Shown here piece by piece: positions 36,710-46,856 of a stretch of 64,000 bases of DNA. The notes below the pieces were generated by a model, which searched no databases, had not been told where the DNA came from, and was given only the letters and a program-made list of their open reading frames with translations. Both the position numbers and the translations under genes were made by a program. Origin of the DNA: an uncultured Endozoicomonas sp. GTDB taxonomy: Bacteria > Pseudomonadota > Gammaproteobacteria > Pseudomonadales > Endozoicomonadaceae. Each line of letters opens with the position of its first letter. Position 1 is the stretch's first letter. Where the stretch lies: the NCBI RefSeq assembly GCF_947495845.1, contig NZ_CANMAO010000010.1:1-64000 (forward strand), given 5' to 3'.

Positions 36710-36986
36710 CGCTGAAATCTCTTGCGTGGGTGTGTTTTTCAGAAGAACCAAAAGGTTCAAAAGCAACCAATAATTCGAGCCAAGCTTATATCCCGTCAGT
36801 GTACCCAAAATACCAGCGATTCCAAGCACTCGGTAAAATTACTGACAAACCCTGCGTAGCACTCCATTGCAACTTCGCGGTCATCCTGTCAGAATGCGCG
36901 ACCAACTTTGAGGATTAACGAGAAACAACTTTTTCTCATTAATCCAGCTCTATTCGATCTTTTACAGTTCAGATGTAATCAAGCCT

Positions 36987-37805
36987 ATGCAACCTATGGT
37001 GAGTATGGCGCTGCGAGCAGCACGCCAGGCCGGTGATATTATTGCCCGTGCCTACAAGGATCTCGACCACGTAGACGTCGAAATCAAAAGTCGTAACGAT
37101 TTTGTCACCGAAGTGGACAGGGCTGCTGAAAAAGCCATTATCGCTGCGTTGAGCAAAACCTATCCAAACCATGGCTTCTATGGTGAAGAAAGTGGCCTTC
37201 GTGAAGGCAAAGACGACGGCAAAGATTACCTCTGGATCATCGACCCTCTCGACGGCACTACCAACTTCATCAAAGGTATTCCTCACTTCGCAGTGTCTAT
37301 CGCTGTGCAGTATCGTGGTCGCCTGGAACACGCCGTTATTCTCGACCCAATGAATGAAGAAGAATACTGCGCCAGCCGTGGTCATGGTGCCACCCTGAAC
37401 AGTAAACGCATTCGTGTGGGTAACCGCAGAACGCTTGAAGGCGCTCTTATTGGTACCGGTATTCCATTTATGGCACCAGGTATCAACCACGTCGACAATT
37501 ACCTGAACATGATGCGCGCCATGCTGGGCGATACCTTAGGTATTCGTCGCGCCGGCGCTGCCTCTCTGGATCTCGCTTATGTTGCTGCTGGTCGCCTGGA
37601 TGCTTTCTGGGAAATTGGCCTGCAGGATTACGATATGGCAGCGGGCGTTCTGATGATTCAGGAAGCCGGTGGTCTGGTTGGTGATTTTAAAGGTGGTCAC
37701 ACCTACATGCAGAACAATCAGGTAGTTGCTGGCAACAGTGGCTGCTTCAAAGACATGCTTAAGCGAATTCGTCCTTTCGTGACTGAAGGCATGTTCCGCT
37801 CCTGA
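36987..37805 (+). CDS. suhB: Inositol-1-monophosphatase SuhB
   Basis: A 272-residue, metal-dependent phosphatase. The Mg2+ site is GEES and WIIDPLDGTTNFIKGIPHF. The second motif, near residue 215, is QDYDMAAGVLMIQEAGG. SuhB also associates with NusA in rRNA antitermination complexes in Enterobacteria. The ribosome-binding site is weak. Location opposite trmJ with secF downstream matches Pseudomonas. It ends near a VanZ-like gene on the other strand. Confidence 0.95.
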   Translation: MQPMVSMALRAARQAGDIIARAYKDLDHVDVEIKSRNDFVTEVDRAAEKAIIAALSKTYPNHGFYGEESGLREGKDDGKDYLWIIDPLDGTTNFIKGIPHFAVSIAVQYRGRLEHAVILDPMNEEEYCASRGHGATLNSKRIRVGNRRTLEGALIGTGIPFMAPGINHVDNYLNMMRAMLGDTLGIRRAGAASLDLAYVAAGRLDAFWEIGLQDYDMAAGVLMIQEAGGLVGDFKGGHTYMQNNQVVAGNSGCFKDMLKRIRPFVTEGMFRS

Positions 37806-37830
37806 ATACGGGTTAAGTGAGGCAACCGCC

Positions 37831-38208
37831 TCACTTTGCTTCTATTTTCCTCACGATACTCGCAATCCCATAAAACATCGCAATTCCAACACCATCAGCA
37901 ATAAAATCCGCAATGGAAGGATCACGATATCCCGTCTGCCCCTGCAATACCTCCATCAGCGCACCATACAATAACAGTAGAGCTGGCTTTAGATACCTCA
38001 ACTCACCGCCCGGATGAGCCAACACTTCCATCACAAACGCCAGCATTAGAAACACCAGTCCATGCATTACCTTGTCATTCACTAATGTCGCTGGCCCCTC
38101 CTCTTCAACAGGAAGCAATGCCATCACTAACACAGCCAACAGCAACAAATAAAAACCGGTTTTCAACAATGGCGAAGGTAAAGATTTCATCCATTTAAAA
38201 ATAAACAT
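37831..38208 (-). CDS. VanZ-like family membrane protein
   Basis: A 125-residue protein with about four membrane spans: FYLLLLAVLVMALLPV, NDKVMHGLVFLMLAFVMEVL, LKPALLLLYGALMEVLQ and IADFIADGVGIAMFYGIAS. The pattern DKVMHGLVF...GALMEVLQ...RDPSIADFIADGVG is characteristic of the VanZ family, named from teicoplanin resistance but mostly of unknown role in Gram-negatives. ATG 38208 is preceded by GGGAG; the GTG two codons earlier is less likely. It is convergent with suhB. Confidence 0.8.
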   Translation of the reverse strand: MFIFKWMKSLPSPLLKTGFYLLLLAVLVMALLPVEEEGPATLVNDKVMHGLVFLMLAFVMEVLAHPGGELRYLKPALLLLYGALMEVLQGQTGYRDPSIADFIADGVGIAMFYGIASIVRKIEAK

Positions 38209-38223
38209 AGGCACACTCCCTAC

Positions 38224-38253
38224 AAAAAAGCCGGCACAAATGCCGGCTTTTTT
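38224..38253. terminator. Strong bidirectional terminator after secF
   Basis: A 13-bp perfect stem, AAAAAAGCCGGCA / TGCCGGCTTTTTT, with a CAAA loop. T-runs occur on both strands. It lies between the secF stop and the VanZ-like gene start, both on the minus strand. Confidence 0.92.
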
Positions 38254-38266
38254 ATGTTAGAGCGAA

Positions 38267-39184
38267 TCAGGGTATCTGATCCAGCTCTTCGTTTTCCTTA
38301 ACAGGCACTATCAGGTCTTCTCGGCTGATCTTCATATACACCAACATATTGGATGCAATATAGATGGACGAGTAGGTACCAATACCCACACCCACAATTA
38401 ATGCCATCGCAAAATTGTGGATCATCTCACCACCAAACAAGAACAAAGACAGCAGAACCATCAAGGTGGTTCCGGAGGTTGCCAACGTACGACCCAACGT
38501 TTGAGTCAGGGAAACGTTGATCACCTCAATAGCATCGCCTTTACGGAGTTTGCGGAAATTTTCCCGGATTCGGTCATAAACGATAATGGTATCGTTCAAG
38601 GAGTAACCGATTACCGCCAGCAATGCCGCTAACACCGTCAGATCAAATTGCAACTGAAGGAAAGAGAACAGCCCCAGAGTAAAAATCACGTCGTGGGCCA
38701 AAGAAAGTATGGCACCCACAGAGAATTTAAACTGAAAGCGGAAAGCGATGTAAAGCGTAATCAGCACCATGGCAAACAACATGCCTAAGCCGCCCTGATC
38801 TCTCAGTCGATCCCCCACCTGCGGGCCAACAAACTCGACCCTAACCGCCTCTACCTTACCTTCATAGTTCTGCCCCAGAAGATTACTGACCGTAGCACCC
38901 AGTTTCGGATCATCACCGGGAATACGCACCAGAATATCTTCTGCGGAACCAAACTCCTGAACGACAACGTTATCGTATCCTTCAGCAGCCAGCTGCTCAC
39001 GAATATCGGCCGTTTTCACCGGCTTATCGTACACCAGCTCAATCAGGGTTCCGCCGGTAAAATCCAGCCCCCAATTGATGCCCTTAGTCAACAATGTTGC
39101 TAAAGAACCCACCATCAGTATCAGCGACAGCACCGACGCGAGGCTGCGCAGTCGCATGAAGTTAATGACTTTTAAATCACCCAT
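38267..39184 (-). CDS. secF: Protein translocase subunit SecF
   Basis: A 305-residue inner-membrane protein with six spans. GINWGLDFTGGTLIEL follows the first span, and the conserved block VIGYSLNDTIIVYDRIRENFR lies in the membrane domain. With SecD it uses the proton gradient to pull proteins into the periplasm. ATG 39184 was chosen because GAGGTGG lies upstream and the N-terminus MGDLKVINFM fits; 18 further upstream codons overlap secD. It lies 10 bases after secD. Confidence 0.96.
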   Translation of the reverse strand: MGDLKVINFMRLRSLASVLSLILMVGSLATLLTKGINWGLDFTGGTLIELVYDKPVKTADIREQLAAEGYDNVVVQEFGSAEDILVRIPGDDPKLGATVSNLLGQNYEGKVEAVRVEFVGPQVGDRLRDQGGLGMLFAMVLITLYIAFRFQFKFSVGAILSLAHDVIFTLGLFSFLQLQFDLTVLAALLAVIGYSLNDTIIVYDRIRENFRKLRKGDAIEVINVSLTQTLGRTLATSGTTLMVLLSLFLFGGEMIHNFAMALIVGVGIGTYSSIYIASNMLVYMKISREDLIVPVKENEELDQIP

Positions 39185-39194
39185 CACTGCCACC

Positions 39195-41063
39195 TCAAAT
39201 ATGTAGTTTCTTAAGATTGCGGCCGCCATGGGTGACATTCACCAATGAGCGAGTCAGCACAATCGCCGTAAACATAGACGTCAGAATACCGATACACAGG
39301 GTCACTGCAAAACCTTTGATAGGTCCGGTACCCACCGCAAACAGAATGATACCCACCAGCAACGTGGTAATGTTACCGTCAAAAATGGAAACAAACGCGC
39401 GGTCAAAACCATCATGAATAGCACGTTGAATCGGTCGTCCATTACGAATTTCTTCCCGGATACGGGAGAAAATCAGAACGTTCGCATCCACCGCCATACC
39501 CAACGTCAGAACGATACCCGCAATACCCGGCATGGTCAGCGTCGCGCCAAACAGACTCATGACCGCCATCAACAACACCAGGTTGATTGACAGCGCAATG
39601 TTCGCCAGCAAACCAAACACACGGTACACCACCACCATAAAGATAAGCAGCAGAATCAGGCCAATCACCGTGGAATGAACACCCATCTGAATGTTTTCAG
39701 CACCCAGGCTTGGGCCAACAGTACGCTCTTCAGCAAAGTACATAGGCGCAGCGAGAGAACCGGCACGAAGCAGCAATGCTAATTCAGAGGCCTCTCCAGA
39801 AGAGTCCAGGCCAGTAATACGGAACTGATTACCCAACGCACTTTGAATGGTTGCGAGGCTGATGACACTCTCTTCCTGCTGGAAACTTTGAATCGTTTCC
39901 TTAACCTTTACACCATCAACGGTTTTGGCCACTACCTTGGTAACAGGCTTCTGCTCAATAAAAATCACCGCCATGGCACGCCCCACGTTATTACGTGTTG
40001 CACGATTCATCACCGTACCGCCATGACTGTCCAAATTGATATTGACCTGAGGCTGTCCACTTTGGGTATCAAAGTTGGACTGCGCACTGGACACCTGGTC
40101 ACCAGTAATAATGATGTCTCTTTCCAGGGCTACCGCAGGGCGTGCGGAGTTTCTGAAACTGAAGGTTTCGGTACTCACACGGGAAGCATCAGGCAATGCC
40201 TCTAAGCGGAACTGCAGGTTGGCCGTCTTACCGAGAATACGTTTGGCTTCTGCGGTATCCTGAACACCTGGCAACTCGACAACAATGCCGTTACGACCCT
40301 GACGCTGAACCAATGGCTCAGAAACACCCAGTTCATTCACACGATTACGAACGGTTGTCAGGTTCTGCCGTACTGCATAATCTTCAACTTCACGAATCGC
40401 CGTTTCTGAATAACCGAAAGACACCACCGGGCGACTATTCACTTCTGTGTTTTCAACGGTCAGATCTGGGAAATCTCTGCTGATGAGTCTCGCCGCTTTA
40501 TCGCGGGAAGCCACATCATTAAATGCCATCTGTCGTGCACCGTCGGCACGCTCTGGCATAGTGCGGTAACGGAGTTTTTCCTTACGCAGTGCGGTACGGA
40601 TTTCCGAATTAGCAATATCTAACTTCAACTGCACCGCTTTTGCTGTATCCACTTCTAAAAGGAAGTGCACACCACCAGAAAGATCCAAACCCAATTTCAT
40701 TGGGTAAGCGCCGATGGACGTCAGCCATTCCGGTGTCGTCTGAGCAAGGTTAATAGCCACCACATAATCATCACCCAGCGCTTCTTTTACCAATGACTTG
40801 GAAAGCTGTTGCTGGTCGGCATGATTAAGACGAACTAACAAAGAACCGTCGTCCAGTTCTACAGATTTAATGTCAACATCCGCGGCAGACAATGCCTGCT
40901 CAACACGACGCTGAACCCGTTCATCCATCACTTTGGATGAACTGGCACCAGAGACCTGAACAGCAGGGTCTGCGGGATAAAGATTGGGAAGGGCATAAAT
41001 AAACCCGAGACCTACCACGACCAGAATCAGCAGGTACTTCCACAATGGATAGCGATTGAGCAT
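39195..41063 (-). CDS. secD: Protein translocase subunit SecD
   Basis: A 622-residue inner-membrane protein. One N-terminal span (LLILVVVGLGFIYALPNLYP) is followed by a large periplasmic region with KLGLDLSGGVHFLLEVD, and five more spans including LGMAVDANVLIFSRIREE, which carries the functional Asp. SecDF drives late steps of export through SecYEG. yajC lies upstream, but here a terminator and a 164-bp repeat element intervene, so the gene needs a promoter within 41064-41316. Confidence 0.97.
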   Translation of the reverse strand: MLNRYPLWKYLLILVVVGLGFIYALPNLYPADPAVQVSGASSSKVMDERVQRRVEQALSAADVDIKSVELDDGSLLVRLNHADQQQLSKSLVKEALGDDYVVAINLAQTTPEWLTSIGAYPMKLGLDLSGGVHFLLEVDTAKAVQLKLDIANSEIRTALRKEKLRYRTMPERADGARQMAFNDVASRDKAARLISRDFPDLTVENTEVNSRPVVSFGYSETAIREVEDYAVRQNLTTVRNRVNELGVSEPLVQRQGRNGIVVELPGVQDTAEAKRILGKTANLQFRLEALPDASRVSTETFSFRNSARPAVALERDIIITGDQVSSAQSNFDTQSGQPQVNINLDSHGGTVMNRATRNNVGRAMAVIFIEQKPVTKVVAKTVDGVKVKETIQSFQQEESVISLATIQSALGNQFRITGLDSSGEASELALLLRAGSLAAPMYFAEERTVGPSLGAENIQMGVHSTVIGLILLLIFMVVVYRVFGLLANIALSINLVLLMAVMSLFGATLTMPGIAGIVLTLGMAVDANVLIFSRIREEIRNGRPIQRAIHDGFDRAFVSIFDGNITTLLVGIILFAVGTGPIKGFAVTLCIGILTSMFTAIVLTRSLVNVTHGGRNLKKLHI

Positions 41064-41091
41064 GGCTCACCGGTTCCTGATTTAATAAGTA

Positions 41092-41255
41092 TTATACCAA
41101 TTTTGCTTTAAAATTATGGCTGCGCAGTTATTTTTACCAACTGGATCTGCGTTGAAGTTCCTCGCCATAGTTTGGCTATGACTCGTCTCTTCGCCTTGCC
41201 CAGTCGCCCAAAATAACTTGCTCGCTGCATAATTTAAAAGCGCTATTGGTATTAT
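41092..41255 (-). repeat. 164-bp palindromic element, family A, copy 2
   Basis: The opposite-strand twin of 1072-1235. Read toward secD it has the same order of parts, ending 28 bases before the secD start. The conserved -10-like CATAAT lies in its gene-proximal end, and TTGGTA 16 bases earlier could be a -35. Confidence 0.88.
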
Positions 41256-41316
41256 GCGACTTTAAACGTTTATTGCATGGGCAAATCGAATTGCGCGGGC
41301 AGTCCATTCAGTCGTA

Positions 41317-41344
41317 AAAAAGGCAGTCTGATGACTGCCTTTTT
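41317..41344 (-). terminator. Terminator after yajC
   Basis: A perfect 11-bp stem, AAAAAGGCAGT / ACTGCCTTTTT, with a 6-base loop. On the minus strand it ends in a T-run, eight bases after the yajC stop. It separates yajC from secD. Confidence 0.88.
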
Positions 41345-41352
41345 CAAAGCTT

Positions 41353-41697
41353 TTATTTAATAGCCTTGATCGTGCCTTTTGGCAAGGTCGCTGCTACTGA
41401 GCCTTTCTGGAAATTCATTTCCATATTGTCAGCTACCTGAAGAGTGACAAACTCATCAGTCACATTGTTCACCTTACCCAGGATGCCGCCAGTGGTGACC
41501 ACTTCGTCACCCTTAGCAAGGCCACCAATCAGGTTTTTATGCTCTTTGGCACGCTTGCTTTGTGGACGCCAGATCAGCAGCCAGAAAATCAGCACAAAAC
41601 CGCCCAGCATCACCAGCTGGCCAATCATTCCCGGTCCGCCAACTGCTGGCGCCGCGCCTTCGGCGGCAGCTTGAGCCTGACTGATAAAAGGAATCAT
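41353..41697 (-). CDS. yajC: Preprotein translocase accessory protein YajC
   Basis: A 114-residue small membrane protein. One hydrophobic segment, GQLVMLGGFVLIFWLLIWRPQ, is followed by KRAKEHKNLIGGLAKGDEVVTTGGILGKV, the YajC family signature. It joins SecDF in the holo-translocon and modulates efflux pumps in some species. The order tgt-yajC-secD-secF is conserved, but here a terminator follows the gene. Confidence 0.95.
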   Translation of the reverse strand: MIPFISQAQAAAEGAAPAVGGPGMIGQLVMLGGFVLIFWLLIWRPQSKRAKEHKNLIGGLAKGDEVVTTGGILGKVNNVTDEFVTLQVADNMEMNFQKGSVAATLPKGTIKAIK

Positions 41698-41844
41698 TCC
41701 AATACTCCTAAAACATTCTTACTGTTGATGCAGCAATTTACCTGAAAAATAAACAGTCCGGAAGACAGCGCCGTCAATACTGCGTAACAAAGCGTTACCG
41801 GAAGTCTTATAACCTAACGTTTTATTGGGACTGACTGAAAAATA

Positions 41845-42987
<1,143 letters not shown>

Positions 42988-43061
42988 TTAATCACTTTCA
43001 AAAATCAAAAACTACAACTCTCGTTCTCATGCTTACGAGACTGTCGCAAAACTTCAAACAT

Positions 43062-43091
43062 CTCGTTCCCTCGCTCCGCGTGGGAATGCAT
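43062..43091. repeat. REP-like palindrome between tgt and queA
   Basis: CTCGTTCCCTCGCTCCGCG followed by TGGGAATGCA forms a short imperfect hairpin (TTCCC..GGGAA). It is a variant of the widespread GTTCCCACGCTCCGCGTGGG intergenic repeat of proteobacteria. Only one copy is seen here. Confidence 0.65.
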
Positions 43092-43128
43092 AACGAACCC
43101 AGACACAGCGCATAGAAATGAAACATCA

Positions 43129-44157
43129 TCAAACCGTCTTACGTTCCAACAACATCGCATCGCCATAACTAAAGAAGCGATACCCCTGCGCCACCGCTTC
43201 ATCATATGCGCGCAAAACATGATCACGGCCAGCAAACGCGCTAACCAGCATCAACAAGGTAGACTGAGGCAGATGAAAATTAGTCACCATCAAATCCACA
43301 CTCTTAAACGCATAACCGGGGTAAATAAAAATCGTCGAATCCCCCTGAAACGGCTGAATTTCGCCAGAAGCAGACGCTGATTCCAAACTCCGCACAGAGG
43401 TTGTCCCCACAGCAACTACTCGACAGCCTCTCGCCCGGGTTTCCCGAACCGCCTGACAAACTTGTTCGGACACTTCAATATACTCCGCATGCATCACATG
43501 ATCTTCGATCTTATCCACCCGCACCGGCTGATAAGTACCCGACCCCACATGCAGCGTCACAAACACCTTATTAACGCCTTTTGCCTCCAGCCGCGCCAGC
43601 AACGCTTCATCAAAATGCAGCCCTGCCGTTGGCGCTGCAACGGCACCGTCTTTCTCGGCGAATACCGTTTGATAACGCAGGCGATCACTGTCACCGTCTT
43701 CCCGATCAATATACGGCGGAAGTGGCATATGGCCATGTTCCAGCAATATCGGAAAAATTGAGGTTTCAAACCGAAGAATAAACAGAAAATCCTGTCGCCC
43801 TTCCACCACAACACGAACAGAACCGTTACCCAACAGCAAAACCGAACCAGGCTTAGGCGATTTACTGGCTCGAACCTGCGCAAGCGCCAGGTTATCTTCC
43901 ACCACGCGCTCAATCAGCACTTCAATCTTGCCGCCAGTTTCTTTCTGACCGTACATTCGTGCCGGAATAACACGGGTATTGTTCAACACCAGCAAATCGC
44001 CGGGCTCCAGCATGCTTTCGATATCTGCAAACTGTCGATGGTTGATGATGCCGCTATTACCATTCAGGCACAGCATACGGCTGCCGGTACGATCTTCCGC
44101 AGGAAACCGGGCAATCTGCTCATCGGGCAGATCAAAATCAAAATCACTGACTTGCAT
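43129..44157 (-). CDS. queA: S-adenosylmethionine:tRNA ribosyltransferase-isomerase
   Basis: A 342-residue protein that transfers and isomerises the ribosyl part of SAM onto preQ1-tRNA, giving epoxyqueuosine. The motifs [43 protein letters not shown] and [18 protein letters not shown] are all family blocks. ATG 44157 is chosen over a TTG two codons earlier. It shares the strand with tgt, 168 bases apart. Confidence 0.96.
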   Translation of the reverse strand: MQVSDFDFDLPDEQIARFPAEDRTGSRMLCLNGNSGIINHRQFADIESMLEPGDLLVLNNTRVIPARMYGQKETGGKIEVLIERVVEDNLALAQVRASKSPKPGSVLLLGNGSVRVVVEGRQDFLFILRFETSIFPILLEHGHMPLPPYIDREDGDSDRLRYQTVFAEKDGAVAAPTAGLHFDEALLARLEAKGVNKVFVTLHVGSGTYQPVRVDKIEDHVMHAEYIEVSEQVCQAVRETRARGCRVVAVGTTSVRSLESASASGEIQPFQGDSTIFIYPGYAFKSVDLMVTNFHLPQSTLLMLVSAFAGRDHVLRAYDEAVAQGYRFFSYGDAMLLERKTV

Positions 44158-44213
44158 GGACAATCCGGTAGGTACTCACTACAACACTCACGCCATTATC
44201 TATAAATGCTGCT

Positions 44214-44341
44214 TATACCCTTCGCCTTTCAAGCTGCTACTTTGTTGGCTGCGCTCGCTCACCCCAATCACCTACTACTTGTAGGCTTATGGGGATTCAC
44301 TCGCTTGCCGCCGCGTAGCAACTTGAAATTCTTTGGGTATA
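44214..44341. repeat. 128-bp palindromic element, family D
   Basis: The ends are TATACCC and GGGTATA. Inner arms are TTTCAAGCTGC and GCAACTTGAAA, a repeat type (ATACCCAAAGAATTTCAAG) common in several marine and enteric gammaproteobacteria. The centre includes GTAGGCTTATGGGGATTCAC. It has no ORF. It lies between queA and tRNA-Leu. Confidence 0.75.
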
Positions 44342-44579
44342 TAAGTTGTGCATTAAACAAAGCGTAGAAAAGCTGCGAAGGATACTGCAAAACGGCAACG
44401 GTGTCAGGCGAGCTTACCCATAGTCAGCAAACCTTAACCAATAAAATATGCAATAACTGCTTGATCTGAATAAAGTCTTTGATATACTTCGCCGCACTTG
44501 AGAGACACCTCTTCTGGAAAGATTGAAGACTAAAAGAAAGTTTGAAATCAATCAGAAGATATCATAATCTCAACCCAAT

Positions 44580-44666
44580 GCCGGTGTGATGGAATTGGTA
44601 GACATAGGGGATTCAAAATCCCCCGCCTTAACGGGCGTGGCGGTTCGAGTCCGCCCACCGGTACCA
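44580..44666 (+). tRNA. tRNA-Leu (CAA)
   Basis: An 87-base class II tRNA. The anticodon loop TTCAAAA gives anticodon CAA between GGGGA/TCCCC stems. It has a long variable arm, a GGTTCGAGTCC T-arm and encoded CCA. The acceptor stem GCCGGTG pairs with CACCGGT. The site downstream of queA is occupied by tRNA-Leu in Pseudomonas too. Confidence 0.96.
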
Positions 44667-45023
44667 AATATAAGTTAAACTTTCTTCTAGAAAAATAATA
44701 CGACAACTGTCTTTTTTAATCTTTTCCATATTCTTCATTCATACTAATACCTACTACTGGTTTTGGTGTCTGTGACTCCCAGCAAAAAAACCCCACATTT
44801 TTTCTTCATTGTGCCCCCTTCCAGTCATCTTGAACTTTCGGCAAGTTTTTGCTGGTAAACTTTCACTATCAACAGCTATTTTCTGAACTTTACCAAACCT
44901 TATGCTGGGGACTTTTACGATATTTATGCTGATATTTTTAGTGTGAATACCATCAAAAAAACTGTGATAGTAAGAAAAGTTACAAGCTTTGGCATGGGTC
45001 AAAATAAAATGGCCAAAACGATT
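44667..45023. other. Intergenic region between tRNA-Leu and fruA
   Basis: AT-rich. It contains an 82-codon minus-strand frame (44754-45002) with no recognisable domain, no good ribosome-binding site and unusual composition. It could be debris of a mobile element, but I see no transposase motif. The tRNA's terminator may be the T-rich stretch near 44705-44725. Confidence 0.35.
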
Positions 45024-45060
45024 AAAAAAGCCCCGTACTCATGAAATACAGGGCTTTTTT
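45024..45060 (-). terminator. Terminator after fruA
   Basis: AAAAAAGCCC and GGGCTTTTTT arms with inner GTA/TAC pairing form a strong hairpin ending in a T-run on the minus strand, 35 bases after the fruA stop. It ends the fruBKA operon. Confidence 0.9.
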
Positions 45061-45095
45061 CACCTACAGCCAGATTTAATGTAAGCCAGCCTGAA

Positions 45096-46838
45096 TCATG
45101 CTGCAGTGGCGTTCAGCAGCCTTCTACCCTCCATCACTTTTAGACCCGCATAGACAACACCCGTCACAAACGTACCCGCCACAATGGCAAACAGATAAGG
45201 CAACACCGGACTGATTGCACCAGGGATCAACAAGACAAACAAACCACCATGGGGTGCCATCAACTCAACGCTAAACAACATCGAAATCGCACCAGCCAGA
45301 GCACCACCGGCAACACAGGACGGGATAACCCGCATTGGGTCGCGCGCAGCAAACGGAATTGCGCCTTCGGAAATAAAGCATAATCCCAATACCATGGCTG
45401 CCTTACCCGCTTCCTGTTCCGGTGCAGTGAAGTAACGACGGGCAATAAGCGTCGCCAGTCCCATACCCAGTGGCGGAATCATACCCGCTGCCATCACCGC
45501 AGCCATCGGTCCATAGGTTTCGGAACCCAGCAGACCAACACCAAAGGTATAAGCCACTTTATTGACCGGACCACCCATATCAAAACACATCATGGCGCCA
45601 AGTAACGCACCCAGCAGAACCGCATTTGCAGCACCCATGTTATTCAGAAAGTCCGTCAATGCCGACATTAGTGCAGAGACCGGGCCGCCCACTACATAAA
45701 TCATGACTAAGCCAGTAAACAAGCTTGCCAGTAATGGAATAATCAGAATGGGTTTCAATGCTGCCATTGAGGTAGGCACCGGCACTTTTTCTGCGATCAG
45801 TTTTGCAGAATAACCCGCCAGAAAGCCGGCAATGATACCACCAAGAAAACCGGCACCCGTCGAGCTGGCCAGCATGCCACCAATCAGACCCGGCGCCAGA
45901 CCCGGACGATCTGCAATCGAAAAAGCAATAAAACCGGCCAGCACGGGTACCATCAGAGCAAAGGCACTGCCACCACCTATATTCATCAGTGCAGCGGCCA
46001 ACGATCCTTCTACCTTGAATGCCTCGATACCAAAAATAAACGACAAAGCAACGGCAAGGCCACCCGCCACAACCAGAGGCAGCATGTGTGAAACACCGGT
46101 CATCAGGTGCTTATAAACACCCATGCGCTCTTCTGTGTTTGAGGAAGTAGACGCCGCTTTAGCAGTATGGTGATAGATCTCCGCTTCTGCGAAAGCACGA
46201 TCCAACTCCTGGGCGGTTTTTTTCAGAGCCGCTCCGGTACTGGTTTTATAGAGTTTCTTGCCATCAAAGCGGGCAAGATCTACATCAATATCCGCAGCAA
46301 TCATCACCAGATCAGCACTGGCGATCTCTTCTGCAGTTAACTGGTTTTTAGCACCAACGGAGCCCCGGGTTTCAATTTTGATCCACTCACCACGGCGACG
46401 GGCTTCTTCCTCTAACGCTTCTGCCGCCATGAAAGTATGGGCGACACCCGTTGGACAGGCGGTAATACCCACTATACGACGACACTCAGATACAACACCT
46501 TCCGGAAGCTCAGTGATCTCTTCCAGGCTGGAAACGACGACTGCCTCCTCTTGAGCCTTTTCAAGAAAAGCTACGGGATTCTCATAACATTGACCAACAC
46601 CAGCCTGATAAACACGCTTATTGTTGAAACGCGCCTTATCCATGACAGGCCCGACCAGAATCACCAGTTCAGCGGCTGAAATATCGTTTCCGCCCAGTGT
46701 GTCAAATTGGCTGAAGGTGCTTTGCACTTCAAAGTTCACTGCCCACTGCAGCGTTTCAGCTGCCCTTGCCAGTACACCTTGTGCCAGCACTGCATTGGCT
46801 ATCCCGGAGGGACAGGCAGTTACAATTACGGTTTTCAT
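45096..46838 (-). CDS. fruA: PTS fructose transporter EIIBC
   Basis: A 580-residue protein. A degenerate EIIB' domain (residues 1-100, VIVTACPSGIANA) precedes the active EIIB domain with phospho-accepting Cys128 in GITACPTGVAHTF. The EIIC membrane domain of about nine spans (KHLMTGVSHMLPLVVAGG; LGALLGAMMCFDMGGPVNK) follows. It imports fructose as fructose-1-phosphate. ATG 46838 is preferred because AGGA lies 10 bases before it; ATG 46847 is too close to that site. The last gene of fruBKA, with 18 bases after fruK. Confidence 0.95.
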   Translation of the reverse strand: MKTVIVTACPSGIANAVLAQGVLARAAETLQWAVNFEVQSTFSQFDTLGGNDISAAELVILVGPVMDKARFNNKRVYQAGVGQCYENPVAFLEKAQEEAVVVSSLEEITELPEGVVSECRRIVGITACPTGVAHTFMAAEALEEEARRRGEWIKIETRGSVGAKNQLTAEEIASADLVMIAADIDVDLARFDGKKLYKTSTGAALKKTAQELDRAFAEAEIYHHTAKAASTSSNTEERMGVYKHLMTGVSHMLPLVVAGGLAVALSFIFGIEAFKVEGSLAAALMNIGGGSAFALMVPVLAGFIAFSIADRPGLAPGLIGGMLASSTGAGFLGGIIAGFLAGYSAKLIAEKVPVPTSMAALKPILIIPLLASLFTGLVMIYVVGGPVSALMSALTDFLNNMGAANAVLLGALLGAMMCFDMGGPVNKVAYTFGVGLLGSETYGPMAAVMAAGMIPPLGMGLATLIARRYFTAPEQEAGKAAMVLGLCFISEGAIPFAARDPMRVIPSCVAGGALAGAISMLFSVELMAPHGGLFVLLIPGAISPVLPYLFAIVAGTFVTGVVYAGLKVMEGRRLLNATAA

Positions 46839-46856
46839 TGCTGTCATATCCTGTAA

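Noticed and set aside
44754-45002. 82-codon minus-strand frame that might be a transposase fragment
   Set aside because: No catalytic motif or terminal repeats could be shown, and composition is unlike neighbouring genes.
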